Positions 28,791-37,927 of a DNA stretch of 64,000 bases are shown here, in pieces (the stretch's first letter is position 1; every line of letters begins with the position of its first letter). The notes under the pieces are model-generated. The model saw only the letters and a list, made by a program, of their open reading frames with translations, had not been told where the DNA came from and made no database searches. Origin of the DNA: JANPIX01 sp031425195 (GTDB taxonomy: Bacteria > Pseudomonadota > Alphaproteobacteria > Rhodobacterales > Rhodobacteraceae); the NCBI GenBank assembly GCA_031425195.1, contig JANPIX010000009.1:248001-312000 (forward strand). Direction: 5' to 3'. The translations under genes were made by a program, and so were the position numbers.

Positions 28791-31700
28791 ACCTTGTCGA
28801 ACTTGCCATCCGCAACACCCGTCTGACGATTTCGGTCATGCTGTTCCTGATGCTTTCCGGGGCGCTTGCCTATGTGTCGATTCCGAAAGAGGCAGAGCCG
28901 GACATCCAGATTCCGATCATCTATGTCAGCATCGGCTATGACGGCATTTCCCCCGAAGACAGCGAGCGCCTGTTGTTGCGCCCGATGGAAACCGCGCTGA
29001 AATCCATTCAGGGCATCAAGCAGATGACCGCAACCGCCTATCAGGGCGGCGGCAATGTGCTGATGGAGTTTCAGGCCGGGGCCGATCTGCAAAAGGCCCT
29101 GACCGACGTGCGCAACAAGGTGGACGATGCCCGCCGCGATCTGCCGTCCGAGGCGGACGAGCCGACAGTGAACGAAGTCAACATTTCGGAATTCCCGGTT
29201 CTGGTCGTGACGCTTTCGGGTGATGTGCCGGAACGGGTTCTGTCACAGGCGGGGCGTGAACTGCGCGACCGTGTCGAAGAAATTCCGGGCGTTCTGGATG
29301 CTGCCCTGCAAGGCGTGCGTGACGATCTGGTCGAGGTCATCATCGACCCGGCCAAACTGTCGTCATATGATCTGCGCCCCGACACGATGATCGCCGGTGT
29401 GAATGCCAACAACCGGCTGATCGCAGCCGGGTCGATGGAAGGTTCCGAAGGCCGCTATGCGATCAAGGTGCCGTCGCTGATTGAAACGATGGACGACTTT
29501 GCCGAACTGCCCGTGGTTGCCAACGGCAACGCCGTTGTGCGCGTGCGCGATCTGGCCGAAATCAGGCCCACCCTGAAAGACCCGGAAACCGTGACCCGTC
29601 TGGACGGCAAACCCGCCGTCGCGGTCGAAGTGTCCAAACGCATCGGGGCCAACCTGATCGAAACGGTTGATGAAGTGAAAGCCGTCACCGAATCCCTGAA
29701 AGACAAACTGCCGCCCGGTGTTGTCGTGTCGTTCAGTCAGGACAAGTCGACCACAATTCGCCAGCTGCTAAGCGATCTGCAGAACTCGGTGCTGACCGCC
29801 GTCGTGCTGGTGTTCATCGTCATTCTGTATGCCCTGACCGTGCGGTCGTCGATCCTGATCGGCCTGGCCATTCCGGCCTCGTTCCTGATGGGTATTCTTG
29901 CCCTGCAGACGGCCGGGCTGACGGTGAACCTTGTTGTGCTGTTCAGCCTTATTCTGGCCGTGGGGATGCTGGTCGACGACGCCATCATTGTCGTCGAATA
30001 TGCCGAGAGGCGGATGGCCGAGGGCACCGAAAAACGCAAGGCCTTTGCCGAAGCATCGCACCGCATGGCGGGGCCGGTCATCGCATCCACCCTGACCCGG
30101 ATTGCCGCGTTTTCGCCCCTTCTGTTCTGGCCCGGCATCGTGGGCGAATTCATGAAATACATGCCGATCACCCTGATCGCGACGCTGTCTGCCTCCATGC
30201 TGTATGCCCTGATTTTTGTGCCGACGCTGGGCGCGCTGATTGCCAAGCCGTTCAAGGAACCGCCGCGCCACAAGGACGGCGCTTACATGTGGCTGGTCGG
30301 GCGGGCCATCCGGCATCCGTTCATCGTGTTGTTCCTTGCCATAGGCACGCTTGTGGCGGTGCCCTATACCTATTCTCAGATTGGCCGGGGTGTTGAGTTC
30401 TTTCCGAACGTCGAACCCGACTACGGCCTTTTGTACGTCAAGGCGCGCGGCAACCTGTCGATCAGCGAAAAGGACGCGCTGGTTCGGCAGGCCGAAGACC
30501 GCATCCTTGGCTGGCCGTCGCTTTTGAACATCTATACCCGTGTGGGCAGTGGCGGCGGTGCCGGGCAGGATGTTCCCGCCGACGTGATCGGCACGATCCA
30601 GTATGAGTTTGTCGATTGGCGCGAACGCAAGAACGCAAATGAAATCCTGGCCGACCTGCGTGCCGCGACGATGGGCATCCCCGGCGTCGATATCGAGGTT
30701 TCGGTTCCCGCCGCAGGCCCGCCCACCGGCAAGGCCATCCAGATCCGCCTGTCTGCCGATGATCCGGCGGGCCTGAACGACGCCGCACGGGTGATCGGCG
30801 ACAAGCTGGCGACAATCCCCGACGTGATCGACATCGATAACGGCCTGCCGCTGCCCGGCATCGACTGGGAACTGCAGGTCGACCGCGCCGAGGCAGCACG
30901 CTATGGCGCGTCACCGGGGGCGGTGGGGGCCGTGGTTCAAATGGTAACAACGGGGTTGAAACTGTCGGATTTCCGGCCTGCCGGGTCGGATGATGCCGTC
31001 GACATCATGCTGCGGCTGCCACCGGGACAACGCACGATTTCGGCGCTTGATCAGTTGCGGATCGAAACCGAACAGGGGCCTGTTCCCATCTCCAACTTCG
31101 TGACACGGGTGGCCACGCCAACCACAGGTACCCTGACCCGGATCGACAGCGCCCGCACCGTGACCGTGCAGGCCGGCATCCGCGAAGGCGTTCAGGCCCA
31201 GACTGTCCGCGACGAAGTGACGGCCATGATGACCACCCTGTTCGAACAGGACGGGTTTGCCACGGGTGGCCTGCGCTGGACAATGGCCGGCGAAGACGAA
31301 GAACAGGCCGAGGCGGGGGCTTTCCTTGCCCGCGCCTTCGGTGCCGCGATCTTCCTGATCTTCGTCGTGCTTCTGGCGCAGTTCAACAACTTCATCTCCG
31401 TGGGTCTGGTGCTTTCCGCCGTCATCATGTCAACGATCGGGGTGTTCCTTGGGTTGATGATCATGGGGCAACCCTTTGGCGTCGTGATGACGGGCATCGG
31501 GGTCATCGCGCTGGCGGGGGTGGTGGTGAACAATAACATCGTACTGATCTCCACCTATGACGAACTGCGCCATAAGGGCATGACCAAGATCGACGCCATT
31601 CTGGAAACCTGCCGCGAACGCGCGCGCCCGGTGGTGCTGACGGCGCTGACGGCCATTTTCGGGGTGATGCCGATTGCCTTTGGCTTGAACCTTGAACTGA

Positions 31701-31900
31701 TGAACCACGAAACCACGATCGGCGCACCGTCGACACAATGGTGGATTTCCCTGTCGAGCGCGATTGTCTATGGCCTTGCCTTTGCGACCATCCTGACGCT
31801 GATCGTGACGCCGTCGCTGTTGATGCTGGTCACCAGGGGCGACGTGCCAAAGGCGCGACGGCGGTTCTGGCTGTTCGGCAAACGCCTTAGCCCGGCATGA
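28787..31900 (+). CDS. RND efflux pump, inner-membrane permease subunit
   Basis: A 1037-residue AcrB/HAE-type pump with two sets of a first helix, a large periplasmic loop and helices 2-6. The proton-relay acids are visible in helix 4: V-G-M-L-V-D-D-A-I-I-V-V-E. The first helix is M-N-L-V-E-L-A-I-R-N-T-R-L-T-I-S-V, and the C-terminal half has G-I-G-V-I-A-L-A-G-V-V-V-N-N-N-I-V-L. It likely exports amphiphilic drugs, solvents or lipid-like compounds using the proton gradient; the substrate is unknown. A candidate terminator follows directly. Confidence 0.95.
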   Translation: MNLVELAIRNTRLTISVMLFLMLSGALAYVSIPKEAEPDIQIPIIYVSIGYDGISPEDSERLLLRPMETALKSIQGIKQMTATAYQGGGNVLMEFQAGADLQKALTDVRNKVDDARRDLPSEADEPTVNEVNISEFPVLVVTLSGDVPERVLSQAGRELRDRVEEIPGVLDAALQGVRDDLVEVIIDPAKLSSYDLRPDTMIAGVNANNRLIAAGSMEGSEGRYAIKVPSLIETMDDFAELPVVANGNAVVRVRDLAEIRPTLKDPETVTRLDGKPAVAVEVSKRIGANLIETVDEVKAVTESLKDKLPPGVVVSFSQDKSTTIRQLLSDLQNSVLTAVVLVFIVILYALTVRSSILIGLAIPASFLMGILALQTAGLTVNLVVLFSLILAVGMLVDDAIIVVEYAERRMAEGTEKRKAFAEASHRMAGPVIASTLTRIAAFSPLLFWPGIVGEFMKYMPITLIATLSASMLYALIFVPTLGALIAKPFKEPPRHKDGAYMWLVGRAIRHPFIVLFLAIGTLVAVPYTYSQIGRGVEFFPNVEPDYGLLYVKARGNLSISEKDALVRQAEDRILGWPSLLNIYTRVGSGGGAGQDVPADVIGTIQYEFVDWRERKNANEILADLRAATMGIPGVDIEVSVPAAGPPTGKAIQIRLSADDPAGLNDAARVIGDKLATIPDVIDIDNGLPLPGIDWELQVDRAEAARYGASPGAVGAVVQMVTTGLKLSDFRPAGSDDAVDIMLRLPPGQRTISALDQLRIETEQGPVPISNFVTRVATPTTGTLTRIDSARTVTVQAGIREGVQAQTVRDEVTAMMTTLFEQDGFATGGLRWTMAGEDEEQAEAGAFLARAFGAAIFLIFVVLLAQFNNFISVGLVLSAVIMSTIGVFLGLMIMGQPFGVVMTGIGVIALAGVVVNNNIVLISTYDELRHKGMTKIDAILETCRERARPVVLTALTAIFGVMPIAFGLNLELMNHETTIGAPSTQWWISLSSAIVYGLAFATILTLIVTPSLLMLVTRGDVPKARRRFWLFGKRLSPA

Positions 31901-31908
31901 CGGCGCGG

Positions 31909-31938
31909 GGGGCACATGCCGCAGCCCCTTTTCGTTTT
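31909..31938 (+). terminator. Candidate intrinsic terminator after the RND pump
   Basis: GGGGC (31909-31913) and GCCCC (31924-31928) can pair around a 10-base loop, with further G pairing possible at the base, followed by TTTTCGTTTT. It would separate the RND operon from hisB, which starts 49 bases later. Confidence 0.6.
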
Positions 31939-31986
31939 GCCCGGCCCTGCCTATAAGGCGGGGCGACAACGAACGGGACATTTGCC

Positions 31987-32574
31987 ATGCGCCAAAGCAC
32001 GATCACCCGCAAGACCTCGGAAACCCACGTTGACCTGACCCTGTCGCTCGATGGGACGGGAACGAGTGACTGCGTGACCGAAGTCGGGTTCTTTGATCAC
32101 ATGCTGGACCAACTGGCCCGTCACGGCCTGTTCGATCTGACGCTTCGTTGCGACGGTGACCTGCATGTCGACGATCACCACACGGTCGAAGATTGCGGCA
32201 TTGCCATTGGTCAGGCCCTGGCACAGGCGCTTGGCGACAAGCGCGGCATCCGGCGTTATGGCGAATGTCGGCTGGCGATGGATGATGCACAGGTGGCCTG
32301 CGCGCTCGATCTGTCGGGGCGTCCTTATCTGGTGTGGAACGTGGCCTTTCCGACGCCGAAGATCGGCAACTTTGACACCGAACTTGTGCGCGAATTCTTT
32401 CAGGCGATCTCCACTCATGGCGGCATCACCCTGCATCTTGATCTGATCCATGGCATCAACAGCCACCACATCGCCGAAGCGGCGTTCAAGGCCGTCGCGC
32501 GTTCGCTGCGCATGGCGGTGGAGGTTGACCCGCGTCAGGCCGGGGCCATTCCGTCAACCAAGGGCGTGTTGTGA
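31987..32574 (+). CDS. hisB: Imidazoleglycerol-phosphate dehydratase
   Basis: A 195-residue single-domain HisB (the dehydratase only, without the phosphatase fused in enterobacteria), step 6 of histidine synthesis. Manganese-binding motifs are clear: F-F-D-H-M-L-D-Q-L-A-R-H-G, D-D-H-H-T-V-E-D, and later G-I-N-S-H-H-I-A-E-A-A-F-K. The stop overlaps the GTG start of hisH, so the two are co-translated. A TATAAG sequence at about 31952 could be a -10 element. Confidence 0.97.
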   Translation: MRQSTITRKTSETHVDLTLSLDGTGTSDCVTEVGFFDHMLDQLARHGLFDLTLRCDGDLHVDDHHTVEDCGIAIGQALAQALGDKRGIRRYGECRLAMDDAQVACALDLSGRPYLVWNVAFPTPKIGNFDTELVREFFQAISTHGGITLHLDLIHGINSHHIAEAAFKAVARSLRMAVEVDPRQAGAIPSTKGVL

Positions 32575-33215
32575 GCCTGACTGTCCTTGTCGACTACGAC
32601 AGCGGCAACCTCCACTCGGCGGCCAAGGCGTTTCAGCGGATGGCCGACGAAGTGGGCGGCGGCACGTCAACGCTCGTCTCGTCGCGCCCCGAAGACGTGG
32701 CCCGGGCTGACCGGGTCGTGCTGCCGGGCGACGGGGCTTTCCCGGCCTGCCGCGCGGCCCTGATGGACAGATCGGGCCTGTTTGACGCGATATCCGAAGC
32801 GGTGACCGTGCATGGAAAACCGTTTCTGGGCATCTGCGTCGGCATGCAGATGATGGCAAGCTGGGGCCGCGAATACCGGGATACGCCCGGCTTTGACTGG
32901 ATCGGCGGCGACGTCGTGCGCATCGCGCCCGAAGATGCGTCGATCAAGGTGCCGCATATGGGGTGGAACGATCTGGTGATCGACAATCCCCACCCCCTGC
33001 TGGACGGGCTGGCGACGGGCGACCACGCCTATTTCGTGCATTCCTACCATCACAGGGTCGCCGACCCGGCGCATCTGCTGGCACATGTCGATTACGCAGG
33101 CCCGATCACGGCAATCATCGGGCGTGACACGATGGTGGGAACACAGTTCCACCCCGAAAAGTCACAGGCCACCGGCCTGCGACTTATTGCAAACTTCTTG
33201 CGCTGGAAGCCCTGA
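32571..33215 (+). CDS. hisH: Imidazole glycerol phosphate synthase, glutaminase subunit
   Basis: A 214-residue class I glutamine amidotransferase that feeds ammonia to HisF. The catalytic Cys is in F-L-G-I-C-V-G-M-Q-M; the His and Glu are in G-T-Q-F-H-P-E-K-S-Q near the end. It starts with GTG in a four-base overlap with hisB. Its partner hisF is 1.9 kb downstream because an RTX-type gene in reverse orientation and hisA lie between. Confidence 0.97.
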   Translation: MSLTVLVDYDSGNLHSAAKAFQRMADEVGGGTSTLVSSRPEDVARADRVVLPGDGAFPACRAALMDRSGLFDAISEAVTVHGKPFLGICVGMQMMASWGREYRDTPGFDWIGGDVVRIAPEDASIKVPHMGWNDLVIDNPHPLLDGLATGDHAYFVHSYHHRVADPAHLLAHVDYAGPITAIIGRDTMVGTQFHPEKSQATGLRLIANFLRWKP

Positions 33216-33222
33216 TCGGGCG

Positions 33223-34068
33223 TCACCCGATGATCTGAAAATCGCCCGCGGTCAGCCGCGCGCCGTCTTGCAGATTGGCGAACAGAACCCAGGCTTTCAC
33301 CCCACTGCCATCCGGGTCGTACCAAAGCGCGCCCGACTGTTGCGAGTAGTAAAAGCGGTCGTTCCCATCCGGCGTGCCGGTATCGATGTTCTTGAACATG
33401 CTGGCGGCAAGGCGACCCGGGCCGCCGATGCCGCGAAACGCGTCGTTGTCCAGGACGAGCGTATCCACCCTTGAAAAATCGGATATGTAGTCGATGCCCG
33501 CCCCATAGACATACTTGTCAAAGACGAACCGGTCTGCCCCGCTGCCGCCCGCCAGATCGTCGACCCCCGTGCCGCCCAGCAGCGTATCGTTGCCGCTCCC
33601 GGCCGAAATGTCATCGCGACCTGCACCGCCGCTTATCCTGTCGGCACCGGCCATTCCGTTGATGTCGTCATCCAGCCGTGTTCCGGAGATGCGATCATTC
33701 CCCCCCAGCAGGAACTGCTCCAAAAGGACCGTGCTGTTGAAATCGGGCCGGGCAAGGTTGCCAAAGGTTTCCCCTGACAGTGTCAGGCCGGTGATCGTGA
33801 CATGCGACTGCCCGGCAATCTGCAAGGTGATCTGGTTGATCGTGCCACCCAGCACTTTGCCGTCCAGTGTCGAAAGCCCCTGCCCCGACAGCGTGAACTT
33901 GAAATTGGCGTTGGGGGACACGAGCGACAGAACACCTTCATAAGTGACAGTCGTCGACGAATTGGCCGTCAACGGCAGATCGACGAAATCAAGCCCTGTG
34001 TTGAACGCAATGTCGGCGGTTTCGGCGGCGACTGATCGGTTGGTGGGGGCAAAGGTCCAGGTTGGCAT
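33223..34068 (-). CDS. RTX-type calcium-binding repeat protein
   Basis: A 281-residue acidic protein. Residues ~1-120 are a beta-rich domain without a motif I recognise (M-P-T-W-T-F-A-P-T-N-R-S). Residues ~120-185 carry nonapeptide-like calcium-binding repeats (G-G-N-D-R-I-S-G, G-A-G-R-D-D-I-S-A, G-S-G-N-D-T-L-L-G, G-S-G-A-D-R-F-V-F), followed by an RTX C-terminal region (D-Y-I-S-D-F-S, L-F-A-N-L). There is no N-terminal signal peptide, so secretion by a type I system through a C-terminal signal is expected; no such system is in the window. It is oriented against and sits inside the histidine genes. Confidence 0.85.
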   Translation of the reverse strand: MPTWTFAPTNRSVAAETADIAFNTGLDFVDLPLTANSSTTVTYEGVLSLVSPNANFKFTLSGQGLSTLDGKVLGGTINQITLQIAGQSHVTITGLTLSGETFGNLARPDFNSTVLLEQFLLGGNDRISGTRLDDDINGMAGADRISGGAGRDDISAGSGNDTLLGGTGVDDLAGGSGADRFVFDKYVYGAGIDYISDFSRVDTLVLDNDAFRGIGGPGRLAASMFKNIDTGTPDGNDRFYYSQQSGALWYDPDGSGVKAWVLFANLQDGARLTAGDFQIIG

Positions 34069-34143
34069 GGGAACTCCGGTTGAAAGGGTATCCCGCTTTT
34101 TGAACCAAAGGGCGGCGGTGACGCTATAAACCGAAGGTGAAGC

Positions 34144-34160
34144 GGCGCAGAAAATGCGCC
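34144..34160. other. Short perfect stem-loop before hisA
   Basis: GGCGCA (34144-34149) and TGCGCC (34155-34160) pair perfectly around GAAAA and are followed on the plus strand by TTAAACTTTTGTTT. It lies in the 193-bp region between the divergent RTX gene and hisA. It could be a weak terminator or an element in the hisA leader. Confidence 0.35.
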
Positions 34161-34261
34161 TTAAACTTTTGTTTATCGCGTTTCCGCCTCGCCAGACCGG
34201 CCCCCCTTGGCAAGACTTGTGCCCTGTGCGACAGCACGCCGATATCCATCAAGGCAGCACC

Positions 34262-34981
34262 ATGATCCTGTACCCCGCGATTGATCTGAAGGACGGCCAG
34301 TGTGTCCGCCTGCTTCACGGCGACATGACCAAGGCCACGGTGTTTGGGTCCGACCCGGCGGCCCAAGCGGCGGCGTTTGAGGCAGCAGGATGCGAATGGC
34401 TGCATCTTGTGGATCTGAACGGCGCTTTTGCTGGGGCGCCGGTCAACGCCGATGCGGTGCGCGCCATTCTTGCAGCCGTCACCGTGCCCTGCCAGCTTGG
34501 CGGTGGCATCCGCGACCTTGCAACGATCGAGATGTGGCTGAATGCAGGCCTTTCGCGCGTTATTCTGGGCACCGTGGCGGTCGAAGACCCCGCGCTGGTG
34601 CGCAAGGCGGCTGCGGCGTTTCCGGGGCAAGTGGCCGTCGGCATCGACGCGCGCAAAGGCTTTGTCGCGACCAAGGGTTGGGCCACCGAAACCACCCTGC
34701 AGGCCACCGACCTTGCGCTGACCTTTCAGGACGCTGGGGTGGCCGCAATCATCTACACCGATATCGACCGGGATGGTGCCATGGGTGGCCCCAACATTGC
34801 GGCAACCACCGCACTTGCGCAGTCCGTATCGATCCCCGTCATCGCCAGCGGGGGCGTGTCATCCATGGCCGATCTTCTGGCCCTGCAGGCGACGAGTGTC
34901 ATCGCCGGTGCCATTTCAGGCCGCGCGCTGTACGAAGGTGCCATTGATCTGACACAGGCACTGGCCGCGCTTCGCCGCTAG
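34262..34981 (+). CDS. hisA: 1-(5-phosphoribosyl)-5-[(5-phosphoribosylamino)methylideneamino]imidazole-4-carboxamide isomerase
   Basis: A 239-residue TIM barrel of step 4 of histidine synthesis. The catalytic base Asp is in P-A-I-D-L-K-D-G-Q-C-V-R-L at the start, the second Asp in Y-T-D-I-D-R-D-G-A-M-G-G-P-N, and the phosphate loops in L-G-G-G-I-R and A-S-G-G-V-S-S. ATG 34262 gives the standard M-I-L-Y-P-A-I-D start; longer forms in frame add unrelated residues. Confidence 0.97.
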   Translation: MILYPAIDLKDGQCVRLLHGDMTKATVFGSDPAAQAAAFEAAGCEWLHLVDLNGAFAGAPVNADAVRAILAAVTVPCQLGGGIRDLATIEMWLNAGLSRVILGTVAVEDPALVRKAAAAFPGQVAVGIDARKGFVATKGWATETTLQATDLALTFQDAGVAAIIYTDIDRDGAMGGPNIAATTALAQSVSIPVIASGGVSSMADLLALQATSVIAGAISGRALYEGAIDLTQALAALRR

Positions 34982-35112
34982 GATTTTGCGGAAGAACTGC
35001 CGCAGGGCCGCTTGCGACTGTTGCATCCCCCCCGTGGCTTCGTTTCGCGCCGGCCCGACCATTGCATTTGCAGTACACTCAAGGGTATCACGGCACCGAC
35101 GAAAGGCCAGTC

Positions 35113-35874
35113 ATGCTTAAAACCCGCATCATCCCTTGCCTTGACGTGGCCGATGGCCGTGTGGTCAAGGGCGTCAACTTTGTCGATCTGCGGGACGCCG
35201 GTGATCCGGTCGAAGCGGCGCGCGCCTATGATGCCGCCGGTGCTGACGAGCTTTGTTTTCTCGATATCCACGCCACCCACCAAAACCGTGGCACGATGTT
35301 CGACCTTGTGACCCGCACGGCCGAGGCGTGTTTCATGCCCCTCACTGTCGGCGGCGGCGTGCGCACCCCCGAAGACGTGCGCGCCCTGCTGCTTGCCGGG
35401 GCGGACAAGGTTTCCTTCAACTCTGCCGCAGTCGCCGATCCCGATGTGGTGGCCCGCGCCGCAGACCGCTTTGGCAGCCAATGTATCGTGGCGGCGATCG
35501 ACGCCAAGACGGTGGCCCCCGGCCGGTGGGAGATATTCACCCATGGCGGGCGCACGGCGACAGGCATCGACGCCGTCGCCTTTGCCAGAACGATGGCCGC
35601 CAAAGGTGCCGGGGAAATCCTGCTGACCAGCATGGACCGGGATGGCACCCGCGCGGGGTTCAACCTCGACCTGACAAGGGCCGTGGCCGATGCCGTGTCG
35701 ATCCCGGTGATCGCAAGCGGTGGCGTGGGCACGCTTGACCATCTGGTCGACGGCGTGGCTCAGGGGCATGCCAGCGCCGTGCTTGCGGCGTCGATCTTTC
35801 ACTTTGGCACCTTCACCATAGCCCAGGCCAAGGCACATATGGCCGCCGCCGGCATCCCGATGAGGCTGGCATGA
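35113..35874 (+). CDS. hisF: Imidazole glycerol phosphate synthase, cyclase subunit
   Basis: A 253-residue TIM barrel paralogous to HisA. It starts M-L-K-T-R-I-I-P-C-L-D-V-A-D-G-R-V-V-K-G with the catalytic Asp near residue 11; the second Asp is in T-S-M-D-R-D-G-T-R-A-G-F-N. The phosphate loops V-G-G-G-V-R and A-S-G-G-V-G-T are present. It receives ammonia from HisH and closes the imidazole ring. Its stop overlaps the hisE start (ATGA). Confidence 0.97.
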   Translation: MLKTRIIPCLDVADGRVVKGVNFVDLRDAGDPVEAARAYDAAGADELCFLDIHATHQNRGTMFDLVTRTAEACFMPLTVGGGVRTPEDVRALLLAGADKVSFNSAAVADPDVVARAADRFGSQCIVAAIDAKTVAPGRWEIFTHGGRTATGIDAVAFARTMAAKGAGEILLTSMDRDGTRAGFNLDLTRAVADAVSIPVIASGGVGTLDHLVDGVAQGHASAVLAASIFHFGTFTIAQAKAHMAAAGIPMRLA

Positions 35875-36182
35875 CCGCAATCGACCGTCTGGCCGCAACC
35901 ATTGCCGCCCGCAAGGGAGCCGATCCGGACACTTCGTGGACGGCCAGACTGCTGGCAGCCGGCCCCGAAAAATGCGCCGAAAAGTTCGGCGAGGAAGCCA
36001 TCGAGGCGATCATCGAGGCTGTGAAGGGTGACCGTGCCCGCCTGACGTCCGAGGCGGCTGATGTGATCTATCACCTGCTTGTCATGCTCGCCGCCCGCGA
36101 TATATCGCTTGGCGAGGTGCTGGCCGAACTTGACCGGCGTGAAGGCCAGTCCGGCATCGCCGAAAAGGCGGGTCGCGGCTGA
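35871..36182 (+). CDS. hisE: Phosphoribosyl-ATP diphosphatase
   Basis: A 103-residue single-domain HisE, step 2 of histidine synthesis. The MazG-like metal motif E-K-F-G-E-E-A-I-E-A-I-I-E-A and the later S-E-A-A-D-V-I-Y-H-L-L-V-M-L helix are typical. It overlaps hisF by four bases, so it is the last gene of hisF-hisE. hisI is not adjacent. It abuts a convergent CoA-binding protein gene with no spare base. Confidence 0.96.
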   Translation: MTAIDRLAATIAARKGADPDTSWTARLLAAGPEKCAEKFGEEAIEAIIEAVKGDRARLTSEAADVIYHLLVMLAARDISLGEVLAELDRREGQSGIAEKAGRG

Positions 36183-36596
36183 CTACATCCGCAGTCGCGG
36201 AATTTCGATGGCCGGGCAGCGGTTCATCACCACCGTGAGCCCCCTTGCCCGCGCCAGTGCGGCGGCCTCTTCGTTAACGATGCCCAGTTGCATCCAGATC
36301 GTCTTGACGGTTGGCAGCTTCAGCGCCTGTTCGACTACCGGCATGACGTCTTCCGACCGGCGAAAGATATCGACCATGTCGACCGGCTCGGCGATATCGG
36401 CCAGGCTTGCGCGCACCGTGGTGCCAAATGCGGCAAGCCCAACCTGCCCCGGGTTGACGGGGATCACCGTATACCCCCGCTGCGACAGGAACCGCGCCAC
36501 CCCGTGGCTTGGCCTGTCCGGTTTCGGCGACCAGCCCACCACCGCGATCACTCGGGTTTCCGTCAGGATGCGGCGAATGTCATCGTCGTTCTGCAA
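36183..36596 (-). CDS. CoA-binding domain protein (YccU-like)
   Basis: A 137-residue single Rossmann-like CoA-binding domain. The nucleotide loop is V-I-A-V-V-G-W-S-P-K-P-D-R-P-S-H near residue 17, and G-Y-T-V-I-P-V-N-P-G follows. Family members resemble the N-terminal domain of succinyl-CoA synthetase alpha but have no catalytic domain; their role in bacteria is not established. Confidence 0.9.
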   Translation of the reverse strand: MQNDDDIRRILTETRVIAVVGWSPKPDRPSHGVARFLSQRGYTVIPVNPGQVGLAAFGTTVRASLADIAEPVDMVDIFRRSEDVMPVVEQALKLPTVKTIWMQLGIVNEEAAALARARGLTVVMNRCPAIEIPRLRM

Positions 36597-36599
36597 TTT

Positions 36600-36719
36600 T
36601 CATTTCCTTGCCTGAGCCCGCACACTCCAAGCGCATGTCCCACCTATAACCCCGCTAATGATAAACGCGAAACCCACCAATACGATCCCGCCAAGGACCA
36701 GCCCAAAACCAGAGGGCAA
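36600..36719 (-). CDS. Possible small membrane protein
   Basis: A 39-residue reading frame, from a TTG at 36719, with one long hydrophobic segment (G-L-V-L-G-G-I-V-L-V-G-F-A-F-I-I-S-G-V-I) and a basic tail ending R-A-Q-A-R-K. The frame continues upstream to about 36830 with less protein-like residues. No good ribosome binding site supports the TTG. The hydrophobic block immediately before the CoA-binding gene on the same strand is the only support, so the call is weak. Confidence 0.3.
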   Translation of the reverse strand: MPSGFGLVLGGIVLVGFAFIISGVIGGTCAWSVRAQARK

Positions 36720-36871
36720 GGCGCACGGCAATCGCCCTGCCCTGCGCCCAGCCGCCAGTTTCGCCGAAACGGAAAAGATCAGGAACACCGCCCGCTGCCG
36801 CATCGCATCAGGCCGTGTGTATGGCCCCACCAGGCAGTTCCGGTTCTGTCGTGTCGATCTGCCCCGACAAC

Positions 36872-36903
36872 AAAAAAAGCGCCCGAACCAAACGGTCGGG
36901 CGC
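36872..36903 (-). terminator. Intrinsic terminator downstream of rlmB
   Basis: On the minus strand GCGCCCGA and TCGGGCGC form a perfect 8-bp stem around a 9-base loop, followed by seven Ts. It lies 113 bases after the rlmB stop. The remaining bases between 36904 and 37016 show nothing I recognise. Confidence 0.85.
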
Positions 36904-37016
36904 AGTCACGGAACGAGGGACAGTGAGTGTCGGACAGGGGTTCCGGCCCTATCCTCTATGACAAATAGGCAACTGGCTGCCAATAAACAGGCCCGGTCGC
37001 AGCATCGTGATAGTTC

Positions 37017-37805
37017 CTATCGCGCCGTGGCCGCGTAAAGCGCGACCGCTGCCGCATTGGAAACATTCAGCGACGCGAATCCCCCCTGCGCCGGGATGCG
37101 CACCAGCCTGTCACAGGTATCGCGCGTCTTGTCGCGCAGACCCGGCCCTTCGGCCCCCATCACAAGACCCACGGGCCGCGTCCCCACGTCGGACAGCGCC
37201 TCGGCCAGCGTCACCGTTGCGTCACCGTCCAGCCCCAACAGGACATAACCCATGTCCTTCAGTTCGGTCATCGCATCCGACAGGTTGGTCACGCGCAGAT
37301 AGGGCTGCCGCTCCAGCGCACCGCTTGCGGTTTTCGCGAGTGCACCGGTTTCCGGTGCCGAATGGCGCTGGGGCGCGATCACGGCGCGCGCGCCGAATAC
37401 TTCCGCAGACCGCAACACCGCGCCTACGTTGTGCGGATCGGTCACCCGGTCCAGCAGCACCACCAAAGGCAGACCTGCACCGCTGATGCAGACATCCTGC
37501 AGCGATCCCCATTGCAGGGGCTTTACTTCGAGCGCCGCACCCTGATGGACCGATGTTTCGTCAATCGGCACATCAAACCTGCGGGGATCGACGATCGCCG
37601 GCTCGATCCCGCCCTGCGCCAGTGCGTCGCCAAGCCGGTCCGCCGCATTTTTGGTCAGTACAAGGCGCAGCTTGATCCGGGCAGGATTAAGAAGCGCGTC
37701 GCGCACGGCGTGCAACCCGAACAGCCACACGGTTTCGCGTTCTGCCGCGCGCTTGGCGCGTTCCTTGTCCACGACCCAATCGGGTTTCGCCGTTCCCTGC
37801 GCCAT
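37017..37805 (-). CDS. rlmB: 23S rRNA (guanosine-2'-O-)-methyltransferase RlmB, SpoU family
   Basis: A 262-residue SPOUT methyltransferase that 2'-O-methylates 23S rRNA (G2251 in E. coli). An N-terminal substrate-binding domain (W-L-F-G-L-H-A-V-R-D-A-L-L-N-P near residue 30) is followed by the knot motifs L-D-R-V-T-D-P-H-N-V-G-A-V-L-R-S, G-L-V-M-G-A-E-G-P-G-L and I-P-A-Q-G-G-F-A-S-L-N-V-S. ATG 37805 has GAAGGTG five bases upstream. Longer frames run through the antisense of the neighbouring tRNA and are not real. An R-N-A-binding basic tract opens the chain. Confidence 0.93.
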   Translation of the reverse strand: MAQGTAKPDWVVDKERAKRAAERETVWLFGLHAVRDALLNPARIKLRLVLTKNAADRLGDALAQGGIEPAIVDPRRFDVPIDETSVHQGAALEVKPLQWGSLQDVCISGAGLPLVVLLDRVTDPHNVGAVLRSAEVFGARAVIAPQRHSAPETGALAKTASGALERQPYLRVTNLSDAMTELKDMGYVLLGLDGDATVTLAEALSDVGTRPVGLVMGAEGPGLRDKTRDTCDRLVRIPAQGGFASLNVSNAAAVALYAATAR

Positions 37806-37927
37806 CTGTTCACCTTCCTCTTTCGCCATCGCAACGGCGTTCCCACCCGCCGCCAACTCATGCCCTGCCCTATCCGCCTTTTCGCCTTGACGCCATGGGG
37901 GGCCTTCGGTAATTCCCACGCCAGAGT

